This document shows positions 8,107 to 16,662 of a DNA stretch of 64,000 bases, one piece after another. The translations under genes were made by a program, and so were the position numbers. How positions within the stretch are numbered: position 1 is the first letter of the stretch; each line of letters starts with the position of its first letter. The notes below the pieces were generated by a model. That model saw only the letters and a program-made list of their open reading frames with translations, had not been told where the DNA came from and ran no database searches. This stretch comes from Mycobacterium aquaticum (GTDB lineage Bacteria; Actinomycetota; Actinomycetes; Mycobacteriales; Mycobacteriaceae), in NCBI RefSeq assembly GCF_002086485.1, contig NZ_MVHF01000024.1:1-64000 (forward strand), read 5' to 3'.

Positions 8107-9023
8107 CGCGCACCATTACGGGCCTGACCCAGGTCGACGAACTGCGACTCCTCGAAGCCGAAGCCGTGCACATCATCCGCGAGGTGGTCGCCGAGTTGCA
8201 GCGCCCGGTGCTGCTGTTCTCGGCGGGCAAGGATTCGATCGTGCTGCTCCGGTTGGCGGAGAAGGCGTTTCGGCCCTCACCGCTGCCGTTCCCGGTGTTG
8301 CACGTCGACACCGGCCACAACTTTCCCGAGGTGATCGAGTTCCGTGACCGCCGCACCACCGGTGTCGGGCACAAGCTGATCATCGGATCGGTACAGGAGA
8401 CCATCGACAGCGGTCGGGTCGCCGACCCGGGCCCCGGCGCCTCCCGTAACCGGCAGCAGACCCGAACCCTGTTGGACGCCTTGGAGGCCGGCGGATTCGA
8501 CGCCGCGTTCGGCGGTGCCCGTCGCGATGAAGAACGTGCCCGCGCCAAGGAACGCATCCTGAGTTTCCGCGACGAGTTCGGTCAATGGGATCCCCGCGCC
8601 CAGCGGCCCGAGCCCTGGTCGCTGTACAACGGCCGAATCCGCAAGGGCGAGCAGGTCCGGGTGTTTCCGCTGTCCAACTGGACCGAGCTGGACATCTGGC
8701 GATACATCGAGTTGGAAGACCTTGAGCTGCCATCGATTTACTTCGCGCACGAACGTGAGGTGTTCGAACGCGACGGCATCCTGCTCGCGGTGTCGGAATA
8801 CGCGCAGCCGACCGACGGTGAGAAGGCGGCCGTGGAATGGGTGCGGTACCGCACCGTGGGTGACCTGACCATCACGGGCGCGGTGCGCTCGCGGGCGACC
8901 ACGATCGACGGTGTCATCACCGAGATCTCTGCTGCCACAGTGTCGGAACGCGGCGAAACCCGTGCCGACGACAGGACGTCGGTAGCGGCCATGGAGGACC
9001 GCAAGCGGGAGGGGTACTTCTGA
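8103..9023 (+). CDS. cysD: Sulfate adenylyltransferase subunit 2
   Basis: A 306-residue CysD. The PP-loop SAGKDS (residues 40-45) binds ATP, LHVDTGHNFPEVIEFRD is the conserved follow-up motif, and the sequence ends in the typical EDRKREGYF. CysD adenylates sulfate to APS, driven by the GTPase CysN. ATG 8103 overlaps the stf0 stop by four bases. The 44-bp gap to cysNC holds a short G/C-rich repeat. Its coupling to stf0 suggests that the PAPS made here is meant at least partly for sulfation and not only for cysteine synthesis. Confidence 0.93.
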   Translation: MTRTITGLTQVDELRLLEAEAVHIIREVVAELQRPVLLFSAGKDSIVLLRLAEKAFRPSPLPFPVLHVDTGHNFPEVIEFRDRRTTGVGHKLIIGSVQETIDSGRVADPGPGASRNRQQTRTLLDALEAGGFDAAFGGARRDEERARAKERILSFRDEFGQWDPRAQRPEPWSLYNGRIRKGEQVRVFPLSNWTELDIWRYIELEDLELPSIYFAHEREVFERDGILLAVSEYAQPTDGEKAAVEWVRYRTVGDLTITGAVRSRATTIDGVITEISAATVSERGETRADDRTSVAAMEDRKREGYF

Positions 9024-9026
9024 TGA

Positions 9027-9055
9027 CTGGGCGAGCGGAGCGCAGCGGAGCGACG
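9027..9055. repeat. Short purine-rich GAGCG repeat between cysD and cysNC
   Basis: The intercistronic stretch reads GGGCGAGCGGAGCGCAGCGG followed by AGCGACGG, built of repeated (G)AGCG units. It ends 12 bases before the cysNC ATG, so it may act in ribosome binding. GAGCG-type repeats are scattered in mycobacterial genomes in my memory; here I see one copy. Confidence 0.4.
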
Positions 9056-9066
9056 GAAGAAACAGC

Positions 9067-10926
9067 ATGACCACTCGACAACTGCTGCGCATCACCACGG
9101 CCGGGTCGGTCGACGACGGCAAGAGCACGCTGATCGGCCGGTTGTTGCACGACACCGACAGCCTTCCGCTGGATCACCTCGAAGCCGTCACCGACGAAGA
9201 GGGCGTGGCCGATCTGGCTGCGTTGTCGGACGGCCTGCGCGCCGAGCGTGAGCAGGGCATCACCATCGACGTGGCGTACCGGTTCTTCTCGACCGAGACC
9301 CGCAGCTACATCTTGGCCGACACCCCCGGTCACGAGCGCTATACCCGCAACATGTTCACCGGTGCATCCAACGCGCATGTGGCGATCCTGCTGGTCGACG
9401 CCCGCGCCGGCGTGCTGCGCCAGACCCGAAGGCACGCGCGCATCGCGAAACTGTTGGGCATCAAGCACTTTGTCGCCACGGTGAACAAGATCGACCTGGT
9501 CGACTTCGACAAGGAACGATTCGCCGAGGTCGAGCGCGAACTGCATCAGGTCGCCGACCGACTCGGCGGCGCCGATCTGACCGTCATCCCCATCGCCGCC
9601 AAGCACGGCGACAACGTGGTACACCGCTCCGAGCGCACGTCGTGGTACGAGGGCCCGACGCTGCTGGACTACCTCGAGGACATCGAACTCTCGGCGCCGC
9701 ACCCGGATCCGGCGAGCCTGCGCCTGGCGGTGCAATGGGTTTCCCGCCCCACCTCCGAGCAGCGGCGGCGCTACACGGGGCGACTGTCGGCAGGCACGCT
9801 GAGTGTCGGCGACTCGGTCGTGAGCCTGCCCGCGGGGAACCGCTCGACGGTGACCGCCCTGGACACCCTCGACGACGAACGATCGGTAGGTGTTGCGCCG
9901 CTGTCAGTTTCGATCGAACTGGCCGATGACATCGACGTCGGGCGTGGCGACGTGTTCGTCAGCGGCTCCGAACAGGCCGTATTGCCTGTGCTGGCCCGCG
10001 AATTGGACGCCACGGTGTGCTGGTTCTTCGACGCGCCGCTGCGGGCCGGTGACAGGTTGGCGCTCAAGCAGGGCACGCGCACTGTGCGGGCGACGGTGCA
10101 GGAGCTGCACACCAAGCTGGACCCCGAGACCCTTGACGAGGTCGACGGTCCAGTCGAGTTGGCGCTCAACGACATCGGCTCGGTGACGCTGCGGACCAGC
10201 TCTGTCGTCGTCGCCGACCCCTACGCCGAGAACCGCGACAACGGCGCGTTCATCCTCATCGACGAGGTGTCCAACGACACCGTCGGCGCCGGGATCATCC
10301 TCGACGCGCGTGAGGTAAAGCCCAGCGGGCACAACCGCTCCGACATCAAGTGGCATCCGTCGTCACTGGACCGTTCCTATCGCTGGGGCAAGACCGGGCA
10401 GCGCGGCGCCACCATCTGGTTCACCGGGCTGCCCGCGTCGGGCAAGTCGACACTGGCGGTGGCCGTGGAGCGGGCGCTGGTCGAGGCCGGCCAGGTCGCC
10501 TACCTGCTCGACGGGGACAACCTGCGCCATGGTCTGTCCGACGATCTCGGCTTCTCCGCGGGTGACCGCACCGAGAACATCCGTCGCGTCGGGCATTTGA
10601 CCCGGCTGCTGGCCGATGCCGGTGTGGTGGCGTTGGCCTCGCTGGTGTCGCCCTTGAAGTCCGATCGCGACACCGCGCGGGCGCTCAACGATGCCGCGAA
10701 GCTGCCGTTCATCGAGATCCACGTGGCGACCTCGCTGGCCGAATGCGAACGGCGCGACCCCAAGGGGCTCTACGCCCGGGCCCGCGCCGGCGAACTTCGG
10801 GGGCTGACCGGCGTCGACGCACCGTATGAGGCGCCGGAGAACCCGGACCTGGTGGTCGACACCACCGAAGCCGATATCGACGCCCTGGTCACTCAGGTCG
10901 TCGAGCTGCTGAACTCCCGCCGCTGA
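9067..10926 (+). CDS. cysNC: Bifunctional sulfate adenylyltransferase GTPase / APS kinase
   Basis: A 619-residue fusion. Residues 1-~430 are CysN, an EF-Tu-like GTPase: GSVDDGKST (13-21, G1), DTPGHERYTRN (G3) and NKIDLVD (G4). Residues ~440-619 are CysC: GLPASGKST (454-462) is its Walker A, and LDGDNLRHGLSDDLGF with ENIRRVGHL are the APS-binding motifs. Together with CysD it makes APS from sulfate and ATP and then PAPS, the donor used by Stf0. The length is normal for the mycobacterial fusion. Its 3' end overlaps the convergent hydrolase gene by 34 bp. Confidence 0.94.
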   Translation: MTTRQLLRITTAGSVDDGKSTLIGRLLHDTDSLPLDHLEAVTDEEGVADLAALSDGLRAEREQGITIDVAYRFFSTETRSYILADTPGHERYTRNMFTGASNAHVAILLVDARAGVLRQTRRHARIAKLLGIKHFVATVNKIDLVDFDKERFAEVERELHQVADRLGGADLTVIPIAAKHGDNVVHRSERTSWYEGPTLLDYLEDIELSAPHPDPASLRLAVQWVSRPTSEQRRRYTGRLSAGTLSVGDSVVSLPAGNRSTVTALDTLDDERSVGVAPLSVSIELADDIDVGRGDVFVSGSEQAVLPVLARELDATVCWFFDAPLRAGDRLALKQGTRTVRATVQELHTKLDPETLDEVDGPVELALNDIGSVTLRTSSVVVADPYAENRDNGAFILIDEVSNDTVGAGIILDAREVKPSGHNRSDIKWHPSSLDRSYRWGKTGQRGATIWFTGLPASGKSTLAVAVERALVEAGQVAYLLDGDNLRHGLSDDLGFSAGDRTENIRRVGHLTRLLADAGVVALASLVSPLKSDRDTARALNDAAKLPFIEIHVATSLAECERRDPKGLYARARAGELRGLTGVDAPYEAPENPDLVVDTTEADIDALVTQVVELLNSRR

Positions 10927-11756
10927 TCAGTGATTTGTGGAGTTTTTCCCGTGACGAACGCGGCTAAAACTCCACAAATCGCGTCGGCGTGGGTGACATA
11001 GAGCCCGTGCGCGGCACCGGGTATCTCGATGAGCTCGGCCTGTCGCAGCAGGGCTGCTGTGCGCCTGCCGGTGAGCTCGATGGGTGCCGAGACGTCGGCG
11101 TCGCCGTGGATCACCAGGACAGGCAGATCCAGGTCGACGAGTTCGGCACGGTAATCGGTGCGGGCGCCCATCCGTTGGGTGGCGACCAGGGTCTGCACCG
11201 GGACCGCCACGATCCCCTCGATGGTCTCATCCAGAACATCTTGTGGCACAGGGTGATTCGCACCGAAGAACGGCGGCGCGTTGTCGATGCACCACTGCCG
11301 CACGTCGACCTCCAGCTGCGCGAGCATCGCGTCGAGCATGGCCTCGTCGACGCCATCCGGATTGTCGGCGGTCCTGACCAGCAGCGGCAACTGCGGTGCG
11401 ACCAACACCGCGCCGCTCACCCGGGTGGTGCCATGTCGGCCGAGGTACCGCACGATCTCCCCGCAACCCAGCGAATGACCCACCAAGGTCACATCTTTCA
11501 CGTCGAGATGTGTCAGCAGGGCGGCCAGGTCGTCGGCGAGGAGATCCAGCGTCCACTCACCGTTGCACCTACCGGACGTGCCGTGGCCGCGCCGGTCATA
11601 GCGCACGCAGCGAAGCCCCGACTGTACGAGGCGGTCGGCGACGTCTTCCCACTGTCCGGAATTGAGCCCCCACGAGTGGGTGAACACCACGGTCGGGCCG
11701 GTTCCCGTGTCTGTGTAGTGAATGTCGGTGTGATCGGCGGTCGATAGTGTCGGCAT
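10893..11756 (-). CDS. Alpha/beta-fold hydrolase
   Basis: A 287-residue alpha/beta hydrolase of the chloroperoxidase/esterase type. The oxyanion region is THSWGLNSG, the nucleophile elbow GHSLGCG places Ser95, the acid Asp is in VIHGDADVSAP and the catalytic His in GAAHGLYVTH. There is no signal peptide; it is probably a cytoplasmic esterase or lactonase of unknown substrate. ATG 11756 is chosen because homology-like sequence (MPTLSTADHTDIHYTDTG) starts there, although the frame stays open upstream. The last 20 codons run through a palindrome and into the end of cysNC, so the C-terminal tail beyond AAFV is probably not conserved. Confidence 0.8.
   Translation of the reverse strand: MPTLSTADHTDIHYTDTGTGPTVVFTHSWGLNSGQWEDVADRLVQSGLRCVRYDRRGHGTSGRCNGEWTLDLLADDLAALLTHLDVKDVTLVGHSLGCGEIVRYLGRHGTTRVSGAVLVAPQLPLLVRTADNPDGVDEAMLDAMLAQLEVDVRQWCIDNAPPFFGANHPVPQDVLDETIEGIVAVPVQTLVATQRMGARTDYRAELVDLDLPVLVIHGDADVSAPIELTGRRTAALLRQAELIEIPGAAHGLYVTHADAICGVLAAFVTGKTPQITDQRREFSSSTT
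10932..10980. terminator. Stem-loop at the convergent ends of cysNC and hydrolase gene
   Basis: GATTTGTGGAGTTTT (10932-10946) and its perfect complement (10966-10980) form a 15-bp stem with a 19-base loop. It lies 5 bp after the cysNC stop and inside the last codons of the convergent hydrolase. The arms are unusually A/T-rich for this genome and the left arm ends in a T run. A bidirectional terminator is the simplest reading. Confidence 0.65.
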
Positions 11757-11806
11757 GCATCCATGGTCGGACGCGTACGTATGCCTGTCGATTACGTCGG
11801 AGGTAA

Positions 11807-12571
11807 TCAGCCCACTTGCGCGACCACGAACACCCGCCGGAACGGGAAGAAGGTGATCCCGTCGGCGCGTCGCGGATAGGCCTCGGCGAGCAGCGGGATG
11901 ATCTCCTCCCGGTACTGCTTCCAGCCCTCTTCGGTGAGCCGGCCCTTGACCTGGGTCAGGGCAGTTCCGGTGATCCAGTCCAATACCGGTGTCTCGCCGG
12001 TCAATTGGTGGGTGTAGGTGGTCTCCCAGGCATCGACCACGCATCCCACGTCGGTCAGCAGACCCGCGTACCGCTCGGGCGCATCGACCACATCGGTCTC
12101 GCGGAACGGCATGTCCTGCAACGCATCCGCGAAATGCGGACGACGCGCCACCTCACGCACCGCCTGATGCGAGGGTGAGTCGAAGTTGCCGGGCACCTGG
12201 AACGCGATCCACGATCCCGACGCCAACTGCGCAGCCCACCGCACCAGCAGTTGACGGTGCGCAGGCACCCATTGCAGCGCGGCGTTGGAGATCACCACGT
12301 CGGTGTCCGGTTCGGGCGACCACCCTTCGATGCCGCCGACGCGGGCGTCGAGGCCCCGTTCCTGCGCCGCGGCCACCATCTCCGGCGAGCTGTCCCAGGC
12401 CTCGATCACCGCGCCCGGCCAGCGCTGCGCAATCGTGACGGTGAGATTGCCCGGCCCGCAGCCCAGATCGACGACACGACGGGGATTGTCCGCGCCTACC
12501 CGCCCGACCAGGTCGAAGAACGGTCGCCCGCGATAATCGGCGAAGGCCAGGTAGACATCGGGGTTCCACAT
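11807..12571 (-). CDS. tam: Trans-aconitate 2-methyltransferase
   Basis: A 254-residue class I methyltransferase. The SAM-binding motif VVDLGCGPGNLT is at residues 33-44, the acidic motif VIEAWDSSPEMV follows, and DVVISNAALQWVPAH is motif II. The overall sequence (MWNPDVYLAFADYRGRPF... start) matches Tam, which methylates trans-aconitate, a toxic by-product of the citrate cycle. It sits next to stf0/sulfatase as Rv0294 does in M. tuberculosis. Its Shine-Dalgarno GAGGAGG, 11 bases before ATG 12571, is supplied by the innermost unit of the 27-nt repeat. The 50-bp gap to the downstream hydrolase leaves co-transcription possible. Confidence 0.9.
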   Translation of the reverse strand: MWNPDVYLAFADYRGRPFFDLVGRVGADNPRRVVDLGCGPGNLTVTIAQRWPGAVIEAWDSSPEMVAAAQERGLDARVGGIEGWSPEPDTDVVISNAALQWVPAHRQLLVRWAAQLASGSWIAFQVPGNFDSPSHQAVREVARRPHFADALQDMPFRETDVVDAPERYAGLLTDVGCVVDAWETTYTHQLTGETPVLDWITGTALTQVKGRLTEEGWKQYREEIIPLLAEAYPRRADGITFFPFRRVFVVAQVG

Positions 12572-12580
12572 CGGTTATAG

Positions 12581-12670
12581 ATCCTCCTCGCGTGCTGCAG
12601 CCAATGGTCCTCCTCGCGCGCGGGATGCTAATCGTCCTCCCCCCGTGCGGGCGTTATATCGTCCCAGACG
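12581..12670 (-). repeat. Degenerate 27-nt tandem repeat carrying Shine-Dalgarno cores
   Basis: Read on the minus strand, this divergent gap holds three units of 26-27 bases, each ending in GGAGGAC or GGAGGAT: near 12635-12661, 12608-12634 and 12582-12607. The core GCACGCGAGGAGGA also occurs in the tandem repeat at 43900-43952. The unit nearest tam provides that gene's ribosome binding site. The opposite end reaches the amidohydrolase start. Confidence 0.6.
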
Positions 12671-13549
12671 ATGAGCGAGTCAGAGTCAGTACGTCAGATC
12701 TGGGAATCTCTGGGCCTGCCCGGCATGATCGACGTCCACACCCATTTCATGCCGAAGAACGTGATGGACAAGGTCTGGCAGTACTTCGACGCGCAGGGCC
12801 CGATGATCGGCCGCGAATGGCCCATCACCTATCGGGCCGAGGAAGCCGAGCGCGTCGCCACGCTGCGCTCGTTCGGGGTGCGGCGATTCTCGTCGCTGGT
12901 GTACCCGCACAAGCCCGACATGGCGGCCTGGCTCAACCAATGGGCGGCCGGTTTCGCCGCCGAGACTCCGGACTGCCTCGCCACCGGGACCTTCTACCCC
13001 GAGCCCGGTGCCGCCGACTACGTTGCGCACGCGATCGCGGCTGGCACGCAGGTGTTCAAGGCCCACATTCAGGTTGGCCGCTACGACCCGAACGATCCTC
13101 TGCTCACCGACGTATGGGGAGCCATCGAGGACGCCGGGGTGCCGGTGATCATCCACTGCGGGTCCGGACCGGTGCCAGGCGAGTTCACCGGCCCGCTGCG
13201 GATCGAGAAGTTGTTGGCTCGCCACCCCCGACTGGCGCTGATCGTCGCGCACATGGGTATGCCCGAGTACAGCGAATTCCTGGACATCACCGAACGTTTC
13301 GAGAACGTACGGCTCGACACCACCATGGCGTTCACGCCATTCGTCGAATCCACCATGCCGTTCCCGCGCGCGGATGCCGACCGGTTGCGGGCCATGGGTG
13401 ACCGGATCCTGTTCGGCAGCGATTTCCCGAACATCCCCTACAGCTACGTCGACGCCATCCGCACCCTGACCGATCTGCCCGGCATCGACGACGCGTGGCT
13501 GCGCAACGTGCTGCACGACAACGCGGCGCGCCTGTTCGGGGTGAACTGA
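12671..13549 (+). CDS. Amidohydrolase (Amidohydro_2 family)
   Basis: A 292-residue metal-dependent hydrolase of the amidohydrolase-2 family. The first metal ligands are His23 and His25 (IDVHTHF), then His162 in VIIHCGSG, His in IVAHMGMPEY, and Asp251 in LFGSDFPNIPY. The family contains decarboxylases (ACMSD, resorcylate types) and hydrolases; the absence of other pathway genes nearby prevents a choice. ATG 12671 is the first sensible start. It is divergent from tam across the repeat-bearing 99-bp gap and is followed by a strong stem-loop. Confidence 0.8.
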   Translation: MSESESVRQIWESLGLPGMIDVHTHFMPKNVMDKVWQYFDAQGPMIGREWPITYRAEEAERVATLRSFGVRRFSSLVYPHKPDMAAWLNQWAAGFAAETPDCLATGTFYPEPGAADYVAHAIAAGTQVFKAHIQVGRYDPNDPLLTDVWGAIEDAGVPVIIHCGSGPVPGEFTGPLRIEKLLARHPRLALIVAHMGMPEYSEFLDITERFENVRLDTTMAFTPFVESTMPFPRADADRLRAMGDRILFGSDFPNIPYSYVDAIRTLTDLPGIDDAWLRNVLHDNAARLFGVN

Positions 13550-13570
13550 TCCGGTAAGCCGCGGACATGA

Positions 13571-13617
13571 CGATGCGGGGTGGTCTCAACATTCTCAGTT
13601 GAGACCACCCCGCATCG
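13571..13617. terminator. Perfect 20-bp stem-loop between convergent genes
   Basis: CGATGCGGGGTGGTCTCAAC (13571-13590) pairs perfectly with 13598-13617 around a 7-base loop. It lies 21 bp after the amidohydrolase stop and 24 bp beyond the end of the convergent stress-protein gene, so it can terminate transcription from both sides. There is no T run. Confidence 0.75.
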
Positions 13618-13640
13618 TGGTGGTTGGTACGGCCGGACGG

Positions 13641-14138
13641 TTACGGCGACGTCTCCACGAGATGGACCGGAATATCCGCCCGTCTCCGAACCCGATACGG
13701 TTCCTGGCTCCACATCAGCGAGGAAACAATGGGGTTGCGCTTCGGATCAGCCCCCATCACGATCGCCGAGCAGTGGCACCGCCGAGCCTCCTTGAGGATG
13801 CTCTTTCGGGGGCTGCGGGTGATGGCGATGTGCCCGTCGGCGGGGACGCCGAGCTTCTTGAGCTTGGCGATGGCGCTCTCGACAATCTCCTCCTGCTCTG
13901 CCATCTCCCGCCGGTTGGGCTGCAAACCCGGGTTGGGCAGTCCGAAACTCGTGCCGTGCAACCGCGCGATGGTGATCACCATGGCCCGCCCACGCCCCTC
14001 GAGAGACATCCGCGCCGCCAGTTTCAGAGCATCCTCGGTAAAGGGACGCCCCTCGGAGGCGAGCAGGATCTCAGCGGCATTCTCCGGCGCCACAGGCGGC
14101 AGAGAGCGACGTGGGCGATTCTGGCGGTTCCGAAACAC
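13641..14138 (-). CDS. Universal-stress-like protein coupled to the APC permease
   Basis: A 165-residue protein of the universal stress (UspA-like) fold: an initial strand AAEILLASEGRPFTEDALKLAARM, the middle segment on adenine-binding positions, and IVMGADPKRNP near the C-terminus in place of the usual ATP loop GxxG. The glycine-rich loop is therefore degenerate, and nucleotide binding is doubtful. The start is GTG 14138, two bases after the permease stop codon, so the gene is translationally linked to the permease and may be a cytoplasmic regulatory partner of it. The basic N-terminus (FRNRQNRPRRS) could contact membrane or the permease. Confidence 0.7.
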   Translation of the reverse strand: MFRNRQNRPRRSLPPVAPENAAEILLASEGRPFTEDALKLAARMSLEGRGRAMVITIARLHGTSFGLPNPGLQPNRREMAEQEEIVESAIAKLKKLGVPADGHIAITRSPRKSILKEARRCHCSAIVMGADPKRNPIVSSLMWSQEPYRVRRRADIPVHLVETSP

Positions 14139-14140
14139 AG

Positions 14141-15673
14141 CTACTTCACCATCTCCGGTTCCGGTGTCTGATCCGGTCCGACGGGCTGGTTCACCATGCT
14201 CTTACGATCCTCGTGCTTGCGGTACCAGTAAAGCGGAAGGTAGAGGAAGATCGCCGCCACGCCGAGGTAGTAGTAGATGGCCTGGCCACCGATGTTGGAG
14301 TAGATGATGCCGCCGACCAGCCACACGAAGAAGTACAGCGCGGCCAGCCCGAGCGCCAGGTACTTGAACGGCTCCGGCAACCGGAACGGACGCGGCAGGT
14401 TCGGCCGGTCCTTGCGGAGCAGGTAGTAGCCGATCAGTACCGGGACGAACGAACCGAGGTAGCCGACGTTGGAGAACGCGTAGATCTCGATGGCGCCGCC
14501 CATGAAGGCGATGAGCATGCTGGCGACGACGTTGGTCATCATGGCGCGGTCGGGCACATGGTGCTTGTTGAGGTGCTGGTAGAACTTCGGGAACTGACCG
14601 TCCAGCGACATCTGGTAGAGCGACCGCGAGCAGCCCATCAGTGAATTCAGCGCCGACAGCACGAGCGCCACGATCAGCATTCCTGCCATCAGCCATTCCA
14701 TCACTGCGCCGGCCACACCCGGGAAGATCGTGCTGGCGAACGTGACGAACATCGTCTTCGGGTCGACGAGGTCCGGATTGGAGAGGGCACCCGCGCCGAG
14801 AACGATGACGAACGAGATCGGCAGCAGGGTGTAAACGAACACCCCGTATCCACCTTCCAGGGTCATCGCGATCTTGGCGTCGCGATGCGGGTTCTTGCAC
14901 TCACCGATGTAGCAGGCAGCCGCTTCGTAGGCGATGACCGTCCACAGCAGCGGGAAGGCGTAGGCGATGTACATGACCCAGGCGGAGTGGCCTTGGATCG
15001 GGCTGGCGAAGCTTGAACCATCGAGATGCGGGAACCCGGCGAGCTCGTGCCAATTCGTCTTGCTCGGATTGAAGATGAAGCCGATGGACAGGAAGGTCAG
15101 CGGAATCATCGACAACACCGCGAGAATCGTCGCCATCGAGGTTCCGAACCGAATGCCCAGATAGGCCGGAATCGACAAGATGAGCAGGCCGACGATCGTG
15201 ATCACCAGCGTCCACCACGGAATGAAGGTGCTGATCGGGGTGAAGCCCTTGGTGGCGTCGAGACCGAGAAGGTGGGTGATGTAGAAGGAGGCCAGGATCA
15301 TGTTCAGAGGTGCGACGGGCATCCACCCCACCCAGTACATCCAGGCCGTCATGCCGTTGACATGCGGTGCCAGTCGCGGAAATCGCATCTTGAACGCCGG
15401 ATAGGCGTAGGACGGCGATCCACCGGTACGGCCAGGCATCATGGCGGACAGCTCGGCCAGCAGCAGACAGAGCACCACACCGGTGAGGGTGAAGAAGGTG
15501 ATGAAGGGGATGTAAGAGGCGCCAAAAACGGTCAGAAACGCGGGCGCCGCACCCGTGACCAGGATTGTGCCGGCGAGACCGATGACGAAGGCGCCCCACC
15601 AGTTCGTCCCGGATTGCAGATTCCCGTGTTCATAGTCCAGGAAATCGTTTGTAGCTACGTCGTTGTTGCTCAA
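14141..15673 (-). CDS. APC-family amino acid permease
   Basis: A 510-residue transporter with about twelve hydrophobic helices. The N-terminal GAFVIGLAGTILVTGAAPAFL and the PGRTGGSPSYAYPAFK loop are typical of the amino acid-polyamine-organocation superfamily (TM1-TM3), and YEAAACYIGECKNPHRDAKIAM is the conserved loop after TM6. It would import an amino acid or amine across the inner membrane by proton symport or exchange; the substrate is not readable. The downstream universal-stress-like gene starts immediately after its stop. A 539-bp gap lies upstream. Confidence 0.88.
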   Translation of the reverse strand: MSNNDVATNDFLDYEHGNLQSGTNWWGAFVIGLAGTILVTGAAPAFLTVFGASYIPFITFFTLTGVVLCLLLAELSAMMPGRTGGSPSYAYPAFKMRFPRLAPHVNGMTAWMYWVGWMPVAPLNMILASFYITHLLGLDATKGFTPISTFIPWWTLVITIVGLLILSIPAYLGIRFGTSMATILAVLSMIPLTFLSIGFIFNPSKTNWHELAGFPHLDGSSFASPIQGHSAWVMYIAYAFPLLWTVIAYEAAACYIGECKNPHRDAKIAMTLEGGYGVFVYTLLPISFVIVLGAGALSNPDLVDPKTMFVTFASTIFPGVAGAVMEWLMAGMLIVALVLSALNSLMGCSRSLYQMSLDGQFPKFYQHLNKHHVPDRAMMTNVVASMLIAFMGGAIEIYAFSNVGYLGSFVPVLIGYYLLRKDRPNLPRPFRLPEPFKYLALGLAALYFFVWLVGGIIYSNIGGQAIYYYLGVAAIFLYLPLYWYRKHEDRKSMVNQPVGPDQTPEPEMVK

Positions 15674-16212
15674 CTCGATCCTTCTTCCAGCTTTCTGTGA
15701 GAGAGAGTCTTCTCACCCCCCTACCTTGGCTGTGGCACAGGTCACGGCAAGGTTCCTCTAAGGAAACAACGTTTCTTATTGGTGTGTCAATAGCGGCGGC
15801 CGTTTACCGATCTCGGTGGCCTCACGAAGCTTGTCGAGGTATACCGGGTTGGTCGCCGCAAGCAGCGTATCCTGCTTGTCGCACAACGACTTTCAGGCTA
15901 CGCCGGCCGCTGGTCGGCGTTTCTGACCCGAGCCGCCATCCGGCCCGCTCAGGCACCCCGGTGTTCGTCTCCGGATACTGCCAGCCCGACCCATCTCCGT
16001 CCTCAGCGGCGCCCACCGCGTGATGCCGCAGTCTGGGAAATACCTGAAAGCCCAGGCCCAGCGCCCGCCGATGGAACACGTTTTACAACACCGCGCCGGC
16101 GATTTGAGCAACGCGGACAGCGATCTTCCCCGAACACGCACGTCAAACCGACGACGGCCCCATCACGGGGAGTGACGCGGCGCGCTGCAGCCGATCACGC
16201 CAGCTTTTTTAT
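15674..16212. other. Intergenic region without a supported gene
   Basis: The stretch contains the upstream region of the permease (AG-rich GAAAGCTGGAAGAAGGATC on the minus strand supplies its ribosome site) and several short open frames with no recognisable motif. Small inverted repeats such as GAAACAACGTTTC (15763-15775) may be operator sites. No conserved gene or clear pseudogene could be identified. Confidence 0.5.
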
Positions 16213-16650
16213 TCAGGCGTGCTCGTCGTCATGATGGATTACCAGCACCGGGCACTTCGCGTGGTGGACGCAGTGGTTGCTGACCGATCCGAGAAACATG
16301 CCGACGAAGGCACCGTGCCCACGGCTTCCGACCACCAGCAAGTCGGCCGAGCGGGACGCCTCGACAAGCACCTGGGCGGGGTGTCCCGCGACCACGTCGG
16401 AGGTAACGGACACCGACGGCTTTGCCCCGAGGACATCGCCGATCGCCTCTTCGACGGTTTCGCGAGCCTGCGCGGCGAGCTCGGCATTGGGCGAATTGGT
16501 GATCAAGAGCTCAGTCTTGTAGGAGGTCACTGCGCGTAGTTCGGCGCCGGTCAATTCGGCGTAGTTCGCGGCCCATCGCAGCGCATCCTTGCTGCTCCGC
16601 GAACCATCAACGCCCACAACGACAACGGGCTTGGCATCAGTATCTGTCAT
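16213..16650 (-). CDS. Universal stress protein (UspA family)
   Basis: A 145-residue single-domain Usp. VVVVGVDGSRSSKDALRWAANYA is the typical first strand and helix, and residues 108-122 (G-SR-G-HGAFVGMFL-G-S) fit the ATP-binding motif G-x2-G-x9-G-S exactly, so this copy should bind ATP, unlike the degenerate one at 13.6 kb. ATG 16650 is preceded by GTGGAG. Members in mycobacteria are often induced in hypoxia or dormancy; no such regulator site was identified here. The downstream edge ends in a T-rich stretch (CTTTTTTATT). Confidence 0.9.
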   Translation of the reverse strand: MTDTDAKPVVVVGVDGSRSSKDALRWAANYAELTGAELRAVTSYKTELLITNSPNAELAAQARETVEEAIGDVLGAKPSVSVTSDVVAGHPAQVLVEASRSADLLVVGSRGHGAFVGMFLGSVSNHCVHHAKCPVLVIHHDDEHA

Positions 16651-16662
16651 GGTGCACTCCAC

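Noticed and set aside
15697..16023. A 108-codon frame in the gap after the permease start
   Set aside because: No family resemblance or ribosome site. It may be chance sequence or unrecognisable decay.
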